From NCBI RefSeq assembly GCF_003086895.1, contig NZ_CP026004.1, forward strand, positions 3,678,684 to 3,742,683: a stretch of 64,000 bases of DNA, read 5' to 3'. The notes below the pieces were generated by a model that ran no database searches, was not told where the DNA came from, and saw only the letters and a program-made list of their open reading frames with translations. Position numbers and translations under genes: made by a program. This document shows positions 34,720 through 43,196 of the stretch, piece after piece. Position 1 is the stretch's first letter; each line of letters starts with the position of its first letter. This DNA is from Stenotrophomonas sp. ESTM1D_MKCIP4_1 (GTDB lineage: Bacteria; Pseudomonadota; Gammaproteobacteria; Xanthomonadales; Xanthomonadaceae).

Positions 34720-34872
34720 TCACGACAATGCACCTGCTCGCCCATGGTGGGCGGTGCGTGGGGATCCTCGCGATCCGTCGGCTTTTTTCGCTTTGATTTT
34801 GACCGGCACGCCAACCCGCACCGCCCGCCACCTTGCATCCCGCAGGTGGCCTTGCCCTGTGAGGTTGTCACC

Positions 34873-35304
34873 ATGAAAAAGCCTTCCCCTGCCTATCCCT
34901 GCCTGCATGCCGTGCTGGGCGATGCCCTGGCCGGCCTGGACTTGCCCGATGCCACGGCCGAAGTGCTGGAAAATGCCTTGAACGACGCCGAGGAGGATGC
35001 CCCGCCCTCTGCGTTCTTTGCCCGGTTGCGCGGCAGCGCACGCGGCCATGCGGCCGACGGGCAGCCGTGGCGCGAACGGAAGCTCAGCGATACACGGATG
35101 CGTGCGTTCGCCGAAAGCACGCGTTGCCTGGCAGCGGTATCGGCGTGCGGGCGTGTACTGCTGGCGGCACAGGCCGCGCGTGAACTGGATGATGCGCAGG
35201 CGCAATGTCCACCGCAGGTGGAGGAAGGATCGCTGCATGCGGTGATGGTGCTGGCCGACCATGCCGGCGCGCTGGTGGCGGCGGATGCGTGTGCGGGCAC
35301 ATGA
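34873..35304 (+). CDS. hypothetical soluble protein
   Basis: A 143-aa protein that I do not recognise. It is predicted helical, with acidic stretches (ENALNDAEEDA) and no signal peptide or membrane segment. GAGGT lies upstream of the ATG. It ends 9 nt before a SMAG array. Support comes from an open frame with normal codon bias and a plausible ribosome site; without homology it remains a moderate call. Confidence 0.55.
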   Translation: MKKPSPAYPCLHAVLGDALAGLDLPDATAEVLENALNDAEEDAPPSAFFARLRGSARGHAADGQPWRERKLSDTRMRAFAESTRCLAAVSACGRVLLAAQAARELDDAQAQCPPQVEEGSLHAVMVLADHAGALVAADACAGT

Positions 35305-35312
35305 CATTGCCG

Positions 35313-35422
35313 GTAGAGTCGAGCTTGCTTGACTGCTGTTGGATGGCGACGGCGGTGCACAGAGCAGCCGAGCGCAGGCTCGGCTGTACGAAATCTGAGC
35401 AGTCGAGCAAGCTCGACTCTAC
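35313..35422. repeat. SMAG array of three REP units that provides the autotransporter stop codon
   Basis: Units at 35313 (GTAGAGTCGAGCTTGCTTGACT), a central AGCCGAGCGCAGGCTCGGCT and an inverted unit ending at 35422. On the minus strand the last unit reads GTAGAGTCGAGC, and its TAG (35421-35419) is the stop of the autotransporter gene. Confidence 0.85.
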
Positions 35423-38400
35423 CAATCGGCACGCAGGCCGATGTTGCCTTCGATGATGCGGCGCTTCTCGTTCCTGTCACCGCCCAGTTCGCGCGTGTAG
35501 TCGGCCACGGCATACGCGCTGATCGTCCGGTTGAAGCGCGCGACCACGCCAACACCGGCTTCCAGCGCGCGCGAGCGCTGCGAGTTGATGATCGTGTCGC
35601 CGTCAAACTGGATGCGATCTTCGCCGGAGCGGCCGTGCCAGTAGTTCACCTTGAAGTACGGCTGCCAACCGTTGTCGGCCAACTGGTAATCACCGGCCAG
35701 GCGCAGGCCGAGGCGGCCGGTCCAGGCATTGTCGCTGTCGAAGCGCACGGCAGACACCAGGTCACGCTGGTCATCCAGCGAACTGCGCTGCCAGATCACC
35801 TGCACCTGTGGTTCCAGCCACCACGCCGACTGCCCGAACCGCAGCAGCGGCTTGCCTGCTTCCAGCGACAGCGTGGTGCCATCGCCTTTCACATCGATAC
35901 CCAGCCCGCGCGAGGAGCGCGCGCGGCCGTCGTAGCGGCTCTGCATCGCCACGGCGTCGAGGTAGCCGCCGCCGCTGCCGGTCAGCGTCCAGTACAGGCC
36001 CACGTGCTTGTCATCCAACCGGCTCTGACCGACCTGTACGTTTTCCCATCCCAGCGCCAGGCCGGTCGTCCTGCCTTCGGCCCGGGTTCGGCCCACGAAC
36101 ACGCCGATCTGGTTGCGGTGGTCGTCAGCGGCCGCGGCCCGCACATCCAGCCCCGCCTGTACCCCCATCACGTCGCCATCAAAGCCCGGCTGCGCGTCGC
36201 CCTTCCAGTGGATCTCGCTGCCCTGTCCCACCAGCCGTCCCCAGGCCGTGCGGAAGGCGCCGTTGCTGTACAGCAGGCGCTGTTCGCCCTGGCGTTCGTG
36301 GAAGGTGCCCAGGCTGGCCAGCGACGTCTCGCGCAGCAACGGCGGTACGACGGTGTAGGCCGCGGTTTCCAAGCGATACAAAGGCACCACATCGCCCTGC
36401 GCCGGGCGTGCACCCGGGCTTGGCGGAGTGGAACCGGCGCCGGGGAGGCTGCTGCCGGCCACCGGCACGTCGGGCACGGCGGGATCGCTGGGCGGTGCCA
36501 CCGGCACCGGCTCCGGTGGGGGTGGAGGCGGGGCATTCTCACCGGCCGTCAGGTCCGGATCGATGGGATCCTCCGACGGCGGTGGCGGGGCCGGCGCGAT
36601 GGGCGGTGGCGGTGCCACATCGGGCGTGGGCGGCGGAGGCACCGCATTGATGCCGATGCCATTGGGTGCCGGAACGGGACCGGCCACCAGCGTCGAACGC
36701 AGATACCAGTTCTCGCCCGTACCCGCGCTGACGCCGCCCTTGAACAGGAAGTACTCGTAGGCGCCCGCGGACACGGGTGCGAACAGCGAGAACGCATTGG
36801 CCGCCGTGGTACCGCCGTTCAGTGCCTGCACCACCAGGATGCCGTCGGCGAGCGTGGCCGCGCCACCACCGCCCGCGTTGAGAATGCCGATGCCGGTCGT
36901 GCCGCTGGCGGTGCCACCGTCGATCACCAGGCGGTCGCTGTCAGCCCCGTCCCCTGCCAGCACGGTGCGCAGATAGAGGCCACCGCTCTCGCCGCGGTAG
37001 TTGCCACGAACAGTGAAGACATCGCCCGCGCCGCTGCCGGTCAGGTCGATACGGCCGGCGTTGACCACATCCACCAGCGCCGCCGCAGTAAACGGCCGCA
37101 GCGCATGCGCACCGTTGCCTGCGTAGAGCGTGCTGGTGTCATCCAGGGTAAGCGTGCCGGTGCCCGTGCCACTGTCGCCGAGCACCAGATCGCCGTCGAA
37201 TGTCAGTTCAGTGCTGTTGGCCAGGCTGATCGCTTCCCAGTTCTGGAAGCGCGCGACGCCCGTGGTCTTGACGTTGCTGAAGTCGAGCCGGTCATTGCCG
37301 CTGCCGCCATCGAACAAGGGCACCGCGCCAAGGTTGGCCTGGTTGAGATTGCTGAGCGTGGCCACGTCATTGTCCGGCCCGCCATCGATGGCGCCATAGA
37401 TGATGCCGCCGCCGTTCCAGTTGAAGGTGTCGTTGCCGGTGCTCAGCAGCACCTGCCCGCGCACGGTGCCATCGGTGATGGTCACGCTGTCATTGCCGCC
37501 GCTGACGCTGATGTTGCCGCCGATGTAGGCCGTGCCGGAAATGATGATAGTGTCGGTATCAAAACCGGTGACCACGTTGCCGTCGACCGTGCCGCCTGAC
37601 TGGTCCCACAGGTTCCTGTCCAGTTTCATGTTGACCCGGCCGATGCGGCCGCCGGTCATCCATGCCTGGTCGCCATCCTCGAAGGCGCCGATGATGCGGC
37701 CGCCGCTCATGCGGAAGGTATCGATGTTGTCGCCCTGTTGCAGCGCGCCGAGGGTGCCGCCGGTCATGAGGAAATCGTCGCTGCCGCTGCCCTGCACCAC
37801 CACGCCGGTCACCGTGCCGTCGCTGACCGTCATCTGGTCAGCGCCATTGCCCTGGTCGACGCTGTCGAGGGTGCCGCCGCTGAGCAGGAGCACATCGTTG
37901 CCATCGCCCTGCAGCACCGCCCCGGTGATGTTGCCGGCCTGCATTTCCAACCGATCATTGCCGGCACCGAACTGCACCGCAGTGCGGCCACTGATCGTGC
38001 CCCGGTTGACCAGCACGCTGTCACCTGCACCGACAAACTGCAGTGCCGTGTTGTTGCCGGTGCTGATGCTGCCGAGGTTGTCGACGCGGCTGCCTCCGCC
38101 CAGCTGCACGGCAACGCCACCCACCGAACTGATCACCCCCTGGTTGGAAAGCTGATGGCCACCGGCCCCCAGCAGGGAAATGGCGCTGCCGCCTCCCCCC
38201 TGCTGCAGCTGCGCTCCACTGGCGACAGTGACGGTGATGCCGGCCTGGCCACTGGCGCTGATGGGCACGGTCTGCGGGTTGGGGGCCGCGGTGCTGCAGG
38301 TCACCGTCTGCCCGGCGACGGGCGCAACGTTGTCGCAGCCTGCCCAAGCGAGGGGCACCGTGGCGGCCAGGACGGCAGGAAGTGCCAACGCCTGCAGCAG

Positions 38401-38451
38401 GCAGCGGGTGAGACGGCACACGCGCGGAGCGCTCGACAGGGCAACGGACAT
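35419..38451 (-). CDS. autotransporter (type Va) with repeat passenger
   Basis: A 1010-aa autotransporter. The extended signal peptide ends near residue 37 (TVPLAWA). The passenger (residues ~38-610) is built of short beta-solenoid-like repeats with motifs such as GGTLD, GNDRLEM, GNDVLLLSGG and GNDSVTITDG, and has only two Cys, near its start. A Pro-rich hinge (about 620-725, PPPPTPDVAPPPPIAP) precedes the ~270-residue beta-barrel, which ends in a terminal aromatic (NIGLRADW), the outer-membrane insertion signal. AGGAGT precedes the ATG. The passenger function is unknown, but such repeats usually serve adhesion or surface binding. The stop codon lies within a SMAG repeat. Confidence 0.88.
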   Translation of the reverse strand: MSVALSSAPRVCRLTRCLLQALALPAVLAATVPLAWAGCDNVAPVAGQTVTCSTAAPNPQTVPISASGQAGITVTVASGAQLQQGGGGSAISLLGAGGHQLSNQGVISSVGGVAVQLGGGSRVDNLGSISTGNNTALQFVGAGDSVLVNRGTISGRTAVQFGAGNDRLEMQAGNITGAVLQGDGNDVLLLSGGTLDSVDQGNGADQMTVSDGTVTGVVVQGSGSDDFLMTGGTLGALQQGDNIDTFRMSGGRIIGAFEDGDQAWMTGGRIGRVNMKLDRNLWDQSGGTVDGNVVTGFDTDTIIISGTAYIGGNISVSGGNDSVTITDGTVRGQVLLSTGNDTFNWNGGGIIYGAIDGGPDNDVATLSNLNQANLGAVPLFDGGSGNDRLDFSNVKTTGVARFQNWEAISLANSTELTFDGDLVLGDSGTGTGTLTLDDTSTLYAGNGAHALRPFTAAALVDVVNAGRIDLTGSGAGDVFTVRGNYRGESGGLYLRTVLAGDGADSDRLVIDGGTASGTTGIGILNAGGGGAATLADGILVVQALNGGTTAANAFSLFAPVSAGAYEYFLFKGGVSAGTGENWYLRSTLVAGPVPAPNGIGINAVPPPPTPDVAPPPPIAPAPPPPSEDPIDPDLTAGENAPPPPPPEPVPVAPPSDPAVPDVPVAGSSLPGAGSTPPSPGARPAQGDVVPLYRLETAAYTVVPPLLRETSLASLGTFHERQGEQRLLYSNGAFRTAWGRLVGQGSEIHWKGDAQPGFDGDVMGVQAGLDVRAAAADDHRNQIGVFVGRTRAEGRTTGLALGWENVQVGQSRLDDKHVGLYWTLTGSGGGYLDAVAMQSRYDGRARSSRGLGIDVKGDGTTLSLEAGKPLLRFGQSAWWLEPQVQVIWQRSSLDDQRDLVSAVRFDSDNAWTGRLGLRLAGDYQLADNGWQPYFKVNYWHGRSGEDRIQFDGDTIINSQRSRALEAGVGVVARFNRTISAYAVADYTRELGGDRNEKRRIIEGNIGLRADW

Positions 38452-38642
38452 ACAGCACTCCTGGGCCGGGGGAATCAGGAATTGCGGATATGGACACTGC
38501 TGGCGTGGGAGGGCGCCATGGCGGGTTCGTGCAGGCACGTTATGCCGTATGCATCACGTTGCGGATGTGAAATCGCGCGGGGCTCACGCCGCCTGCATGT
38601 GCATGAAAGCATTCATGTATTCGAGAATTGAGTGCATGGCGC

Positions 38643-38827
38643 ATCCACGCATGGCGTGGATCTACCGGCACGGGCAACGGGTGCGGGAATCCACGCATGG
38701 CGTGGATCTACCGGCACGGGCAACGGGCGCGGGAATCCACGCGTGGCGTGGAGCTACCGGCACAGGCAACGGGTGCGGGAATCCACGCATGGCGTGGAGC
38801 TACAGTAGATCCACGCCATGTGTGGAT
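38643..38827. repeat. 46-bp tandem array of REP palindromes
   Basis: ATCCACGCATGGCGTGGATC followed by TAC occurs at 38643, 38689, 38735 and 38781, an exact 46-bp period. The 23-nt spacers are conserved (CGGCACGGGCAACGGGTGCG). The third and fourth copies carry small changes that keep most of the hairpin. A single inverted unit GTAGATCCACGCC-ATG-TGTGGAT closes the array at 38805-38827, 11 nt from the end of nagX. Confidence 0.9.
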
Positions 38828-38838
38828 AGCGCAGCCCT

Positions 38839-39906
38839 TCAGATCTTCAGATAAATGCGACGCCGGTCCAGCCACCACGCCACGCCCCACCACAGCGCGA
38901 CGAAGGCCACGGCCTGCAGCATGGAGGCCAGTTCCAGCGCCGCCGGCATCGCCGTGGCCAACTGCTGCCACACCCAGCCCCACGCGCCCGTGGCCAGCAA
39001 CACCACCGACATCACCGACGCCCCCAGATAGGCGGTGATGGCATTCACACCGAAGCGGCGGCCCAGTGCGGGCCAGCCCCTCTGGTCAATCAACACATGC
39101 GCCAGCCACAGCGCCAGCGCCGCCAGGCCGCCGGTCCACAGCACATAGCTGGGCGTCCACAGCTGCTTGTTGAGCGGCAGCACCGACGCCAGCAGCAGGC
39201 CCAGCACGCCGGCCGACACGCCCAGTGCAGCCAGCGCCGCCGCGCGCCCATTGCGCAGCAGGCCACCGGCCAGCAGGCCCAGCACCGTGCTGGCCAGTGC
39301 TCCGAGCGTGCTCAGCAGCCCTTCCGGGTCATGGCCAAGGCCTGTGCCAGGCTGCCACTGGTAGACGAACGGCGCGAACAGGAAGGTATCCAGGCGGCTG
39401 GCCGGGTTGGTCCATGGCGCCAGATCGCCGATGCCCAGCAGCAGCCCCGTGTAGCCCACCAGCAGGGCGACCAGCAGCGCCCACTGCGTGCGTGGCCGCG
39501 CGTAGACAGCCACCACCCCCACAACGCCGGCACACAGGGCGATGCGCTGCAGGACACCCCAGATGCGGAAATGGGGCGTGTGCAGCGCCCACCACACGAG
39601 CAGGTGCAGCAGCACGCCCGCGATGGCGATGCGCAGCGCCCGTTCCAACACACCCCTGGCCAATGCGCCCCGCGCGGCGAGGTCATGCGCGCGAGGCGCC
39701 ACACTGAATGCCATCGACACGCCGACCAGGAACAGGAAGAACGGAAACACCAGGTCGGTGGGCGTGCAGCCATGCCACTCGGAATGGCGCAGCGGTGCGA
39801 ACACCGCACTCCAGTCACCGGGGTTGTTGACCAGCAGCATCGCCGCCACGGTAAGCCCGCGCAGGGCATCGATCGAGCCCAGCCGGCGTGGCGGCGCAGC
39901 GTTCAT
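38839..39906 (-). CDS. nagX: NagX-like inner-membrane acyltransferase-family protein (DUF5009)
   Basis: A 355-aa membrane protein with about ten hydrophobic segments. The N-terminal block RLGSIDALRGLTVAAMLLVN and PTDLVFPFFLFLVGVSMAF are hallmarks of the DUF5009/heparan-alpha-glucosaminide N-acetyltransferase-like family, which in proteobacterial chitin loci is called NagX. Its role is not settled: proposals include acetylation or transport of amino sugars across the inner membrane. Its ATG shares one base with the nagA stop, so it is part of the nag operon. Confidence 0.82.
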   Translation of the reverse strand: MNAAPPRRLGSIDALRGLTVAAMLLVNNPGDWSAVFAPLRHSEWHGCTPTDLVFPFFLFLVGVSMAFSVAPRAHDLAARGALARGVLERALRIAIAGVLLHLLVWWALHTPHFRIWGVLQRIALCAGVVGVVAVYARPRTQWALLVALLVGYTGLLLGIGDLAPWTNPASRLDTFLFAPFVYQWQPGTGLGHDPEGLLSTLGALASTVLGLLAGGLLRNGRAAALAALGVSAGVLGLLLASVLPLNKQLWTPSYVLWTGGLAALALWLAHVLIDQRGWPALGRRFGVNAITAYLGASVMSVVLLATGAWGWVWQQLATAMPAALELASMLQAVAFVALWWGVAWWLDRRRIYLKI

Positions 39907-41054
39907 CAGGCCGCCTCGTACTGTCCGGCAATCCAGGTGCCCCTCACCTGCAGGGCGTCGTCCAGCAGCACCAGATCGGCCTGGTAGCCCTCGGCGATGT
40001 GGCCCAGGCGGTCATCCACGTTGAGGAACTCCGCCGGATAGGTGGATGCCATGCGCGCCGCCTCGGCGAGCGGCAGGCCAAGCAGCTGCACGGTGTTGCG
40101 CACGGCCGTGGCCATGTCCAGCGCCGAACCTGCCAATGCGCCCGCAGCATTGCGGACCACGCCGTCGATGGCGGTAATGGTCTCGCCGTACAGCACGTAG
40201 CTGGGGTCGTCGGCGCCGACCGGTGGCATCGCATCGGTCACCAGCAGCAGGCGGCCACGCGGCTTGGCGGCCAGGGCCACACGCAGGCTGGCCGGGTGCA
40301 CGTGCACGCCGTCGACAATGATGCCGATCCAGCTGTCGCGGTCTTCCAGGGCGGCACCGACCGCGCCGGGCTCGCGCCCCTGCAGCGGCGACATCGCGTT
40401 GTACAGATGGGTGAAGCCGCGCACGCCGGCATCCAGGCCATCGCGGATTTCTTCGTAGGTGCCGGCGGTATGCCCGGCCGCCACGATCACCCCACGTTCG
40501 ACCAGCGCGCGGATCGTCTCCAGCGGGACGCGTTCCGGCGCCAGGGTCAGCAGGGTCACGCCGTTGTCCAGCGACGCGGCCAGGGCGATTTCCGCCGCAT
40601 CGGGCACGCGGAATTTGCTCGCATCGTGGGTGCCCTTGCGCGCCGGCGCGATGTACGGCCCTTCCAGGTGGATGCCGATGACGCCGGGCACGCTCTGCGC
40701 GATCGCCTCGCGCATCGCGGCGATCGCCTCGCGCATCACCTCCACGTCGTCGCTGATCAGGGTCGGCAGCATCGCCGTGGTACCAAAGCGGCGATGTGCC
40801 TGCGCGATGGTGCGCAGCGATGCGACATCGGGCGTGTTGTTGAACAACGCACCGCCGCCGCCGTTGACCTGCACATCGATGAAGCCGGGCAGCAGCCAGC
40901 CGCCGCCCAGATCCACCTGCTCGCCGGCCTGGCCCAGCTGCGGTGCCGCATCGGGCAGCAGGGCGATGATCCGGCCGTCCTCGATCACCACCGCCAGGTC
41001 ATCACGGAAATCATCGCCGGTGAGCACGCGGGCGTTGCGCAGAACCGTGGCCAT
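39906..41054 (-). CDS. nagA: N-acetylglucosamine-6-phosphate deacetylase
   Basis: A 382-aa cytosolic amidohydrolase that removes acetate from GlcNAc-6-phosphate. Family landmarks are all present: LLPGFIDVQVNGGGG (residues ~55-70), GIHLEGPYIAPARKGTHD (metal-binding Glu), VAAGHTAGTYEE, RGFTHLYNAMSPL and LLLVTDAMPPVG with the catalytic Asp. The ATG overlaps the stop of nagB-II by ATGA. Longer upstream frame is only the other side of nagB-II. It works with NagB-II downstream in the pathway to make fructose-6-phosphate. Confidence 0.95.
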   Translation of the reverse strand: MATVLRNARVLTGDDFRDDLAVVIEDGRIIALLPDAAPQLGQAGEQVDLGGGWLLPGFIDVQVNGGGGALFNNTPDVASLRTIAQAHRRFGTTAMLPTLISDDVEVMREAIAAMREAIAQSVPGVIGIHLEGPYIAPARKGTHDASKFRVPDAAEIALAASLDNGVTLLTLAPERVPLETIRALVERGVIVAAGHTAGTYEEIRDGLDAGVRGFTHLYNAMSPLQGREPGAVGAALEDRDSWIGIIVDGVHVHPASLRVALAAKPRGRLLLVTDAMPPVGADDPSYVLYGETITAIDGVVRNAAGALAGSALDMATAVRNTVQLLGLPLAEAARMASTYPAEFLNVDDRLGHIAEGYQADLVLLDDALQVRGTWIAGQYEAA

Positions 41055-42082
41055 CAGACCGTCTCCGTGACCTTGTTCAGGTGCGGCGGCAGATCCGGGT
41101 TGAAACCACGGCGGACCGCCAGCGCGTTGATGGCGCGGTAGAAGCTCTGCACGGTCAGCAGCGGCGCACACAGCGGGTGCGGCGCGGCGGCCACCGGCAG
41201 GTTGCCACCGGCACCGGCCATCCACACCTGGGCACCGCGTCCACTGAATTCTTCCACCACCGCACGGGTGCCCGCGCCGGTTTCATCCGGCTGGGCGAAG
41301 GCCAGTACCGGGAAGCCGCGACCCACCAGGGCCATCGGGCCATGCTTGACCTCGGCCGAGCTGTAGGCTTCTGCGTGCAGGCTGCAGGTTTCCTTGAACT
41401 TGAGCGCCGCTTCCTGCGCCGCGCCCAGGCCGAGGCCCCGGCCCAGCACGAACAGGTTGGTGGCATCGACCAGACCGTCGGACAGCGCGGTCCAGTCACA
41501 CTGCCACGCCGCACGCAGTGCATCGGGCAGCAGGTCCAGCGCGTTGCGCAGGCTGCTGTCCTGCTTCCAGTAGGCGGCCAGCTGCAGCAGCGCGGCCAGC
41601 GAGGCCAGGTAGCTCTTGGTGGCCGCGACGCTCTTTTCCGCGCCGGCATGCAGCGGGATGACCGTGTCGGCCAGCTGTGCCAGCGGCGAATCCTCGACGT
41701 TGACCAGCGCCACCACGCGTGCGCCCGCCGCCTTGGCGGCTTCGGCGTTGCGCAGCAGGTCCGGGCTCTTGCCCGACTGGGAAATGACGATGAACAGCGC
41801 ACCGCGCAGCTGCAGCGGCGCGGCGTAGACCGAACCTACCGACGGCGAGGCCGAGGCGACCACCAGCCCCAGCTGGGTTTCCAGCAGGTACTTGCCATAG
41901 GTGGCGGCATGGTCGGAGCTGCCGCGCGCGCAGGTCACCACGAACGGCGGCGGCGCTGCGCGCAGGCTGGCAGCCAGCGTTTCCATCGTGGCGTGGTTGC
42001 GTGCGAACTGGCGGGCAACCACGTCGGCCGCTTCAGCAGCCTCGGCGAACATCAGGGTGGCGGTGGGGTCGGACAGCGACAT
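41054..42082 (-). CDS. nagB-II: SIS-domain glucosamine-6-phosphate deaminase (NagB-II)
   Basis: A 342-aa sugar isomerase-domain enzyme that replaces classical NagB in many proteobacteria: it converts glucosamine-6-phosphate to fructose-6-phosphate and ammonia. Two SIS domains are seen: the first with VTCARGSSDHAATYGKYLLE and VISQSGKSPDLL (residues ~47-115), the second with LGRGLGLGAAQEAALKFKE and SSAEVKHGPMALV. It resembles the isomerase half of GlmS but lacks the glutaminase domain. It is coupled to nagA by ATGA and lies 7 nt after the LacI gene. Confidence 0.92.
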   Translation of the reverse strand: MSLSDPTATLMFAEAAEAADVVARQFARNHATMETLAASLRAAPPPFVVTCARGSSDHAATYGKYLLETQLGLVVASASPSVGSVYAAPLQLRGALFIVISQSGKSPDLLRNAEAAKAAGARVVALVNVEDSPLAQLADTVIPLHAGAEKSVAATKSYLASLAALLQLAAYWKQDSSLRNALDLLPDALRAAWQCDWTALSDGLVDATNLFVLGRGLGLGAAQEAALKFKETCSLHAEAYSSAEVKHGPMALVGRGFPVLAFAQPDETGAGTRAVVEEFSGRGAQVWMAGAGGNLPVAAAPHPLCAPLLTVQSFYRAINALAVRRGFNPDLPPHLNKVTETV

Positions 42083-42089
42083 GGCGGAC

Positions 42090-43157
42090 TCAGGCGGGAT
42101 CGGAAGGAAGGGGGCGCACGCTGGCCGGGCGCATCGGTGCGGTGGAGCCGCGCACCACCAGCTGCGGGACGAAACCCTGGTTCTGCAGGGCGGCCGGTGC
42201 ATCGTCGTAGGCATCGCTGCGCAGCTGCGCGATGAGCAGGCGCGCGGCGTGGCGGGCGATGTCCTCGGTGGCCTGCTTGGCCGTGGTCAGCGGCGGCCAG
42301 GACTGGCGCGAGAACGGGCTGTCCTCGAAGCCGGCGATGGACAGGTCGTAGGGCACGTTCATGCCGGCCGACTTGGCGGCGGCCAGCACGCCGGCCGCGA
42401 TTTCGTCGTTGGAACCGAAGATGGCGGTGGGCGGTTCGCGCAGCGCCAGCAGACGGCGCGCACCCCGGAAACCATCGTCGAAGGTGTAATCGCCCTGCAC
42501 CACCAGATGCTTGTCCACGGTCATGCCGTAGTCCTTCAGCGCAGCCTCGTAACCGGCGTAGCGTTCGCCCGATGACCGGTGCGAGGAACCGCCCCAGAGG
42601 AAGCCGATGCGCTGGTGGCCGAGCTGGATCAGGTGTTCGGTGACTTCGTAGGCGGCCTCGCGGTCGTCGACGAACACGCAGGCGCCGTCGGCCGGATCTT
42701 CGGTGGCGGCGATGATGCGCACCAGCTTGATGCCGCGCGCGGTGAGCGTCTGGATCAGGTCGCGGCGCTCGGACATCGGCGCGGTCAGCACCAGACCGGC
42801 CAGGCGCGAACGCTGCACCCAGTCGGCCAGTTCATCGGCCAGCATGGGCGAACTGGAATCACACGGATGGATCTGCAGGCCGAAGCCGGTTTCGCGGCAG
42901 GCGGCAAGCACGCCGTTCTGCACGCCGATGATGTGGTACGGGTTGGGGTTGTCGTACACCAGCCCGATGACGAACGTGGTGCCGCTGCGCAGGTTGCGCG
43001 CCGACGGATCGGGTTCATAGTCGAGCTCGGCGATGGCACGCAGCACCCGCGCGCGGGTGGCCTGCATCACCGACGGTTCGTTGTTGATGACCCGCGACAC
43101 CGTCTTCAGCGAGACCTTGGCCTTTTCGGCAACGTCCTTGATGGTCGCTCTGCGCAT
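42090..43157 (-). CDS. LacI-family repressor of the GlcNAc locus (NagR/NagQ type)
   Basis: A 355-aa regulator. The N-terminal helix-turn-helix reads IKDVAEKAKVSLKTVSRVIN (residues 5-24) with the hinge region to about 60. The periplasmic-binding-like domain follows (GTTFVIGLVYDNPNPYHIIG, TAIFGSNDEIAAGVL, LSIAGFEDSPFSRQSWPPLT). The ATG at 43157 is preferred over one 11 codons earlier because AGGAA lies 8 nt before it. Xanthomonas nag loci have two LacI-type regulators, NagR and NagQ; only one is here and I cannot tell which. Its likely targets are the palindromes at 44535-44788. Confidence 0.88.
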   Translation of the reverse strand: MRRATIKDVAEKAKVSLKTVSRVINNEPSVMQATRARVLRAIAELDYEPDPSARNLRSGTTFVIGLVYDNPNPYHIIGVQNGVLAACRETGFGLQIHPCDSSSPMLADELADWVQRSRLAGLVLTAPMSERRDLIQTLTARGIKLVRIIAATEDPADGACVFVDDREAAYEVTEHLIQLGHQRIGFLWGGSSHRSSGERYAGYEAALKDYGMTVDKHLVVQGDYTFDDGFRGARRLLALREPPTAIFGSNDEIAAGVLAAAKSAGMNVPYDLSIAGFEDSPFSRQSWPPLTTAKQATEDIARHAARLLIAQLRSDAYDDAPAALQNQGFVPQLVVRGSTAPMRPASVRPLPSDPA

Positions 43158-43196
43158 CGGTTTTTCCTGGGGTTGGCTGCCGTCCATCATCGCCGA

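Noticed and set aside
34772..34800. Rho-independent terminator from GGATC-CTCGC-GATCC followed by GGCTTTTTT
   Set aside because: The stem is only 5 bp and lies 5 or more bases from the T run, in a gap with no gene ending on the plus strand just before it.
34873..35304. Possible T6SS cargo or toxin
   Set aside because: Nothing in the sequence suggests toxicity or a secretion signal. It is not adjacent to the vgrG operon and points the other way.
38643..38803. CRISPR-like array of regularly spaced repeats
   Set aside because: The spacers are themselves nearly identical, the repeat is a palindrome of the REP family, and there are no cas genes.
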